Shown here: positions 7,331 through 10,850 of the stretch, piece by piece
How the letters are laid out: every line of letters begins with the position of its first letter
How positions within the stretch are numbered: position 1 is the stretch's first letter
Assembly: GCA_031264975.1 (NCBI GenBank)
Contig: JAISDH010000415.1
Span: forward strand, 1 to 10,850
Direction of reading: 5' to 3'
DNA: 10,850 bases
Origin: Bacteroidales bacterium
GTDB taxonomy: Bacteria > Bacteroidota > Bacteroidia > Bacteroidales > WCHB1-69
Notes under the pieces: model-generated
Databases searched by the model: none
Told to the model about the DNA's origin: nothing
Seen by the model: the letters and a program-made list of their open reading frames with translations, nothing else
Position numbers and translations under genes: made by a program

Positions 7331-7400
7331 ACCTCTCAATAGAAAAAACATTTTCTACTTACGCTTCTTTTCCACTCTGCTGCGCGCATAAGAATACCCT

Positions 7401-7430
7401 CTGCTCTAATGAGACCCTCATTACCAGCAG
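7401..7430. repeat. 30-base hairpin in the convergent intergenic region
   Basis: CTGCT-C-TAATGAG-ACC-CTCATTA-CC-AGCAG has 7 inner and 5 outer base pairs with a small asymmetric internal loop. No T-run follows on either strand, so it is not an ordinary terminator. Its role is unknown. Confidence 0.45.
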
Positions 7431-7456
7431 TCATTATCAAAAACATTGGATGCTTT

Positions 7457-7497
7457 TCCTGTGTTTGTCTTGCCGATAACTCATGACAAACACAGGA
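7457..7497. repeat. 13-base-pair perfect inverted repeat
   Basis: TCCTGTGTTTGTC (7457-7469) pairs perfectly with GACAAACACAGGA (7485-7497) around a 15-base loop. Wobble and A-U pairs could extend the stem outward by two or three positions in RNA. No T-run follows on either strand. It lies about 95 bases downstream of the acetyltransferase stop codon (minus strand), so it may protect a 3' end or be a small repeat element. Confidence 0.55.
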
Positions 7498-7592
7498 GAG
7501 AACAGAAATGAATTGGAAATTTTAATAACAAGGAGAAACAAATTGTATGACTTTTTAAAGCGCAACAATTTGAGTTCTCCTGATATTTCCGT

Positions 7593-8081
7593 TTACAGTT
7601 TCTTTTCCAAATACATTACCTCTACATTGGGACTGTATGATTCAATCTCATAAAATCCATTCCTGTAATATACGTCTACTGCTACATCCATTGTATCCAG
7701 CGTATTCAGTCGTATTCTTTCGTAGTTTTTCTTTTTTGCTTCCTCGATTATCTTTTCGACTAAATTTTCTCCGATTCCTTTCCCTTTGTATTTATCATTT
7801 ACAAGGAGTTTTCTCATTTCACACGTTTTATCGTCCAAATGTTTTAGTCCGACACTTCCAATAATATTATTATTTGCTATTGCAAGAATAAATATTTTGT
7901 CCGTTTCTTCTTGTTTTTCAGAAGATTTATTCGATTCTTCATTCGCTTTTTGAAATGGAAAGCCTCGATCCAACCATTTAGTATACTCAAGAATTAACTC
8001 TTTTGCTTTTACAATTTCTTGTTCCTCTAACTTCTTATATGTGATACTCTCATTCATGTTATTCCTTTTTTCATTATCCAT
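7593..8081 (-). CDS. GNAT family N-acetyltransferase
   Basis: A 162-residue Gcn5-related acetyltransferase that would transfer acetyl from acetyl-CoA to an unknown amine. The acetyl-CoA-binding motif A is clear: CEMRKLLVNDKYKGKGIGENL at about 88-107, with K99-G-K-G-I-G standing for the usual (R/Q)xxGx(G/A). The C-terminal YYRNGFYEIE (138-147) is the usual motif B. The protein is rich in Lys, Glu and Asn, and a low-complexity charged stretch lies at 46-62. An alternative start is Met9 (8057), which has a better AAGGA-like sequence upstream; the family domain begins after it. The gene stands alone between a hairpin-rich convergent gap and a promoter region, so no pathway can be inferred. Confidence 0.85.
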   Translation of the reverse strand: MDNEKRNNMNESITYKKLEEQEIVKAKELILEYTKWLDRGFPFQKANEESNKSSEKQEETDKIFILAIANNNIIGSVGLKHLDDKTCEMRKLLVNDKYKGKGIGENLVEKIIEEAKKKNYERIRLNTLDTMDVAVDVYYRNGFYEIESYSPNVEVMYLEKKL

Positions 8082-8148
8082 ATTTCTCTGTGTTTAAATT
8101 TTTCTTATTCATTATTATCTATATTAATTACCAAAATTAACTACACTG

Positions 8149-8156
8149 CAAAGATA
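8149..8156 (-). promoter_or_regulatory. -7 element upstream of the acetyltransferase gene
   Basis: On the minus strand TATCTTTG matches the Bacteroidota consensus TAnnTTTG. It lies 67 bases before the 8081 start. No clear TTG element is found at the expected -33 distance, so it may be the weaker of two promoters. Confidence 0.45.
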
Positions 8157-8277
8157 CTATAAAATCAATTTACTATTGACATATAAAAATTTCATTCCCT
8201 AAAACAGGTAAGCGATTACGATTACCCAAGTGATTGCTATTTTGTTATTGCAAAACAACAGAATTACAACCGACAGG

Positions 8278-8310
8278 CAAAGGTAGTAAAAAATTTAATC
8301 GGATAGCAAA
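8278..8310 (-). promoter_or_regulatory. complete Bacteroidota promoter, TTTG-N21-TACCTTTG
   Basis: On the minus strand TTTG (8307-8310) and TACCTTTG (8278-8285) are separated by exactly 21 bases, matching both promoter elements. The predicted transcript starts near 8270 and would have an unusually long leader, about 190 bases, before the acetyltransferase start. It contains no credible small gene: the only frames seen are a dozen codons or so. It may drive the acetyltransferase gene or a small RNA. Confidence 0.5.
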
Positions 8311-8493
8311 AAAAACGTCAGAAATTTTAAACAGGTTTCCGCTTTTGATTCAATCACAATCAATTCTTTTCGGGTGTTTTAGAGAACGTTGAACGCAAAG
8401 AAAGGCGAAAACAAAACATATGAAGCCTCTTACTCTTCGTTTTTTTTCATTGTTATGAACCCGCAAAAATAATCGAAGAGGTAATGTTATCCA

Positions 8494-10002
8494 TTAATCG
8501 GAACCTACATTGACATATAATATTTTTCCGTTTAGAATTTCAACACAATATCGGTATCTTTTTCCTGCAAATGTTTCATCAATAACAACCTGCTTTTGTT
8601 TAGGAATCAATAATTTAATATCTATCCTTTCTCCCGACCAATAATTGTTTTTGAGTTGAAACAGGGAAGGAATATAAATAACAGAATCTTCTACTTTGAT
8701 ATCTTTCTGAAATTCATATATCTCTCCCTCTTTGAAATTTCTATTTAATACTCGAATAACGACATTTGTATCATCGGTATAAATAATATTCCTGCCAATG
8801 TTTGTAATACCATAAATGTGATTTTGATTATTTTCCTGTTGAACAAATAAACTGTATTTGTTAAATAATTGCACCTTAGCTGTCTTACCGGATATTATTT
8901 CATGATTAGGTTTTATAATAATATTTTGTGCGGAAACAGGAATGCTTATTTCGGTAGTTTCACTGAAAGCATTTGTTTGTCTGTGTTCAATAAAATTAGC
9001 GAGTCCAATCCCAACAAATACAAGCAGTACAACCCATAATAAAAAAATACCGAACATCATGAAAGCGCTTGTTTTCCGCATCCTGGTTATCAAAAATATT
9101 ACGCCCAAAACGAAAAGCAAAACGAACGGCAACAAGATAACAGTAAAAGAAAGCAAAGAAGCCACCCCGTTTAATCCAAAAAACGGAAACATCTCATGGA
9201 CACAAAGATTAATGTATTCTCCGCCTGTTCCAAAGAATGAAGAGTAAGGAAGAAACCATATTACTGTAAGCGCAATAATAACACAGATAGCCGTAAACAC
9301 CATAATAAAACCGAATGCCCTGACAATAAATTTAACAAGAGACTTTACAACAGAATATATTCCATCCGTAGTCTTTTTGATAGCGCTTGCGTTATTGTCG
9401 GCAAATTTTTTTATTCTCTCTCCGGTTTCATTTATTCCGTCTTTCACTTTTTGTTCTATATCTTCAATATTCAACGCTTCCCCTTTCATTTCATAACGTT
9501 GTTGCGTTGTTTTAGCGGAAGGGATGATAAGCAATAAAATAACATAGACAAACAGCCAAAAACCAACAGAAAAAAGTCCCAGAATGACAAAAATCAGCCT
9601 GAATATCACGACGTCAATCCCAAAATAATAGGACAATCCGCTACATACTCCTCCAAGAAGAGCGTTTTCAGGGTCGCGATATAATCGTTTATGTTTTTTA
9701 TCCGACTGAGCATTTTGTTGTTTGGATTGTCCGGTTTCTTCTGTTTCAAAGTTTTCGGGATAACCCAATATGGCTATAACCTCTTCAATATTTGAGAGCG
9801 TCATTGCCTGTCCTTGAAATGTTCGCTTTTCCAACAGTAATTCGGAAAAACGAATTTGAATATCTTCTATAATCTCTTTTCCGTCTTCTTTGCCTGCATA
9901 ATATTGTTCAAGTTTATTGATATATCTTTTCAATACAATATAACCGTCTTCTTCTACAAAGAAAACAATGCCATTTAAACTTATTTGCCTAACTTCTTTC
10001 AT
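8494..10002 (-). CDS. PspC domain-containing inner-membrane protein
   Basis: A 502-residue membrane protein of the Bacteroidota PspC type, probably a sensor or effector of envelope stress. Domains in order: a cytosolic N-terminal region (1-85) like the helical domain that accompanies PadR partners (HAAS/DUF1700-like, with FFVEEDGYIVLKRYINKLEQ); a PspC domain at about 104-163 (RLYRDPENALLGGVCSGLSYY, then a long hydrophobic helix 132-160); a charged linker; three more membrane helices at about 228-252, 279-306 and 313-335; and a soluble beta-rich C-terminal region (345-502), likely outside the membrane. The start ATG lies 36 bases after the PadR stop, so the genes form one operon under the PadR operator. 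No separate promoter is seen. The signal it responds to cannot be inferred. Confidence 0.9.
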   Translation of the reverse strand: MKEVRQISLNGIVFFVEEDGYIVLKRYINKLEQYYAGKEDGKEIIEDIQIRFSELLLEKRTFQGQAMTLSNIEEVIAILGYPENFETEETGQSKQQNAQSDKKHKRLYRDPENALLGGVCSGLSYYFGIDVVIFRLIFVILGLFSVGFWLFVYVILLLIIPSAKTTQQRYEMKGEALNIEDIEQKVKDGINETGERIKKFADNNASAIKKTTDGIYSVVKSLVKFIVRAFGFIMVFTAICVIIALTVIWFLPYSSFFGTGGEYINLCVHEMFPFFGLNGVASLLSFTVILLPFVLLFVLGVIFLITRMRKTSAFMMFGIFLLWVVLLVFVGIGLANFIEHRQTNAFSETTEISIPVSAQNIIIKPNHEIISGKTAKVQLFNKYSLFVQQENNQNHIYGITNIGRNIIYTDDTNVVIRVLNRNFKEGEIYEFQKDIKVEDSVIYIPSLFQLKNNYWSGERIDIKLLIPKQKQVVIDETFAGKRYRYCVEILNGKILYVNVGSD

Positions 10003-10038
10003 CTTATTTATTTTTTATGAATTAAATTAATATATTAT

Positions 10039-10383
10039 TTATTTTATGTTTTTCAAATTTCCAATTCCTGCGATGAGTTCGTTCCATGTGATTTCCAGTT
10101 CAATCAAAAGTAATTTTCCGTCTTCTGTAATATTGTAATATTTCCGCGGAGGACCCTGAGAAGATTCTTCCCAATGATAGGAAAGATAACCTTGATTCTT
10201 TAACCGCGTCAATAATGGATATAATGTACCTTCTACCACAATGATTTTAGCTTCTTTAAGCCGGACGATAATATCGGAAGAATAGGCGTCATTATGTTCC
10301 AGAATATTTAATACACAGTATTCAAGTATTCCTTTCCGCATTTGAGATGAAATATTTTCCACGTTGGGTTTCCCTTTTTCCAT
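10039..10383 (-). CDS. PadR family transcriptional regulator
   Basis: A 114-residue winged-helix repressor with the PadR hallmarks: MRKGILEYCVLNILE (15-29), the recognition-region signature EGTLYPLLTRLKNQGYL (51-67) and GPPRKYYNITEDGK (77-90). It lacks the long C-terminal helical domain of large PadR proteins, so it is the short PadR-s2 type that dimerises through its ends. I chose the ATG at 10383 because it follows a textbook promoter by about 27 bases and gives the normal family length. The frame is open for 108 more codons upstream, but those encode unrelated hydrophobic sequence and contain the promoter. It is followed after 36 bases by the PspC gene, a common Bacteroidota pair in which PadR represses the pair. 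Confidence 0.92.
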   Translation of the reverse strand: MEKGKPNVENISSQMRKGILEYCVLNILEHNDAYSSDIIVRLKEAKIIVVEGTLYPLLTRLKNQGYLSYHWEESSQGPPRKYYNITEDGKLLLIELEITWNELIAGIGNLKNIK

Positions 10384-10409
10384 ATATTCCAGTTGTTTTT
10401 TTATTTCGG

Positions 10410-10441
10410 CAAAGATACAAAAAAATATCACTACTATGCAA
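10410..10441 (-). promoter_or_regulatory. promoter of the padR-pspC operon
   Basis: On the minus strand TATCTTTG (10410-10417) is a perfect -7 box and TTG (10439-10441) is the -33 element, with a 21-base spacer. The predicted start is near 10403, about 20 bases before the padR ATG. Confidence 0.7.
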
Positions 10442-10452
10442 TACATAGTAGT
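10430..10452. promoter_or_regulatory. probable PadR operator (23-base palindrome)
   Basis: ACTACTATG-CAATA-CATAGTAGT (plus strand) has perfect 9-base arms. It contains the TATG/CATA core expected from the ATGT-spacer-ACAT type of PadR site. Its centre coincides with the -33 TTG of the padR promoter, so a bound dimer would block RNA polymerase. That PadR is the binding protein is inferred from position. Confidence 0.65.
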
Positions 10453-10459
10453 ATTTTTT

Positions 10460-10707
10460 TCAAAACATTGAAGTACGGATTGTATAAAGACATGGGAATC
10501 AGAATTGAGACAGTAAAGGATAGAAAATATCATGACTAACCGATAAAATCTCAACCTGTAAAAAAGAATGAACAGACAGGAAAGTACAATAAACGGGAAA
10601 AACAAGCAGAAAAATGATAACATCAACCATTGAAATTTGAGTTCAGCATATCGCATATTTTCCCACACAAATACTACTGATATAGAAAGCAATATACCAT
10701 CCCCCAA
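10460..10707 (-). pseudogene. possible relic of an endonuclease/exonuclease/phosphatase-family membrane anchor
   Basis: The frame in phase with padR has no stop from 10707 to padR. At 10460-10656 it encodes a strongly hydrophobic stretch of about 65 residues with two or three membrane helices (LSFFCLFFPFIVLSCLFILF, then RLRFYRLVMIFSILYCL). The pattern 'LxFxGLxxPxxLLxNxxFxxxW...' of the N-terminal anchor of Bacteroidota DNase I-like proteins comes to mind, by memory only. The catalytic domain is missing: the padR promoter and gene follow. The first ATG in this frame is at 10656; the longer frame would start with TTG. It could also be a small intact membrane protein or chance, since T-rich DNA yields hydrophobic codons. 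Confidence 0.35.
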
Positions 10708-10813
10708 AAAGGGTTAACCCTTTTCGAAAAAGGGATAACCCTTTTGAGTAAAAAGGATAACCCTTTTGGGTAAAAGGGATAACCCTTTTTGAAAAAAGGA
10801 TAACCCTTTTTGC
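10706..10813. repeat. five tandem palindromic units of 20-23 bases
   Basis: Five consecutive units each read AAAAGGG(A/T)TAACCCTTTT or a near variant. Units start at 10706, 10727, 10750, 10772 and 10792, with lengths 21, 23, 22, 20 and 22. Unit 1 contains the perfect 18-base palindrome AAAAGGGTTAACCCTTTT (10707-10724). Units are joined by 2-4 variable bases (CG, GAGT, GGGT, G). The lengths are not multiples of three, so the array is not coding. Each unit can form a hairpin with A-tract and T-tract, like a symmetrical terminator, or bind a dimeric protein. Confidence 0.8.
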
Positions 10814-10850
10814 TATGGATGTAAGGCGTCTTTAAACATATTGACCTGCA
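10814..10850. other. end of window, no feature recognised
   Basis: This short unique sequence follows the tandem palindromes. It is too short to judge. Confidence 0.3.

Larger units (their letters stand above)
8082..8493. other. 412-base intergenic region between acetyltransferase and PspC genes
   Basis: Apart from the two minus-strand promoter elements described separately, this stretch has no credible gene or RNA gene. A third -7-like box, TATTTTTG (8464-8471, minus strand), lacks a -33 partner. No convincing intrinsic terminator follows the PspC gene. The CTCTTCG/CGAAGAG arms around 8430-8480 are far apart and lack a T-run in the right direction. Confidence 0.4.

Noticed and set aside
6965..7351. 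128-codon minus-strand frame over the end of the DUF2851 gene
   Set aside because: It is antisense to conserved DUF2851 sequence, crosses two hairpins and has no recognisable motif.
7263..7391. 42-codon plus-strand frame
   Set aside because: It passes through the bidirectional terminator hairpin and has no recognised similarity; such length is plausible by chance.
8942..9247. 101-codon plus-strand frame inside the PspC gene
   Set aside because: It is antisense to the membrane-helix region of a recognised gene and shows no family motif.
1..10850. CRISPR array, tRNA, rRNA or intact transposase
   Set aside because: No repeat-spacer pattern, no T-loop-like GTTCGA context with a cloverleaf, and no transposase-like protein was found on either strand. 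The tandem units at the right end are too close together for CRISPR.

Overview
This AT-rich window looks like chromosomal DNA of a member of the Bacteroidota, most likely the order Bacteroidales. Three signs point there. Several genes are preceded by the Bacteroidota -7 element TAnnTTTG. Clear Shine-Dalgarno sites are mostly absent. The gene content (DUF1015 protein, Bacteroides-like FabG, DUF2851 protein, PadR plus PspC-domain pair) is typical of that phylum. I see no rRNA, tRNA, CRISPR array or intact insertion sequence.

Layout. Positions 1-1046 have no convincing gene. They hold a repeat-rich intergenic region: a nested inverted repeat (227-496), then a chain of small hairpins (501-762), then a promoter for the DUF1015 gene. 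The plus-strand genes follow: DUF1015 protein (1047-2294), FabG-type ketoacyl reductase (2461-3207), an unrecognised 158-residue protein (3407-3883), a membrane-anchored family-2 glycosyltransferase (3984-4940), a YdfG-like short-chain dehydrogenase (5051-5806) and a DUF2851 protein (5815-7119). The last two lie 8 bases apart and are surely cotranscribed. The others are spaced by about 100-200 bases and may form a loose operon.

The 473-base gap 7120-7592 separates converging genes and contains four separate hairpins. On the minus strand come a GNAT acetyltransferase (7593-8081), a 412-base gap with two promoter-like elements, and a two-gene operon read from right to left: a PadR-family repressor (10039-10383) and a PspC-domain membrane protein (8494-10002). 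The PadR promoter carries a 23-base palindrome centred on the predicted -33 element, which suggests autorepression of an envelope-stress type operon.

The right end (about 10450-10850) is unusual. The frame upstream of padR stays open for 108 codons and encodes a hydrophobic segment that resembles the membrane anchor of Bacteroidota endonuclease/exonuclease/phosphatase-family proteins, perhaps a gene relic. Beyond it lie five tandem copies of a 20-23 base palindromic unit. I found no clear complete new defence or mobile system. The most interesting non-standard signals are the tandem palindromes, the possible relic with a promoter inside it, and the nested inverted repeat on the left.
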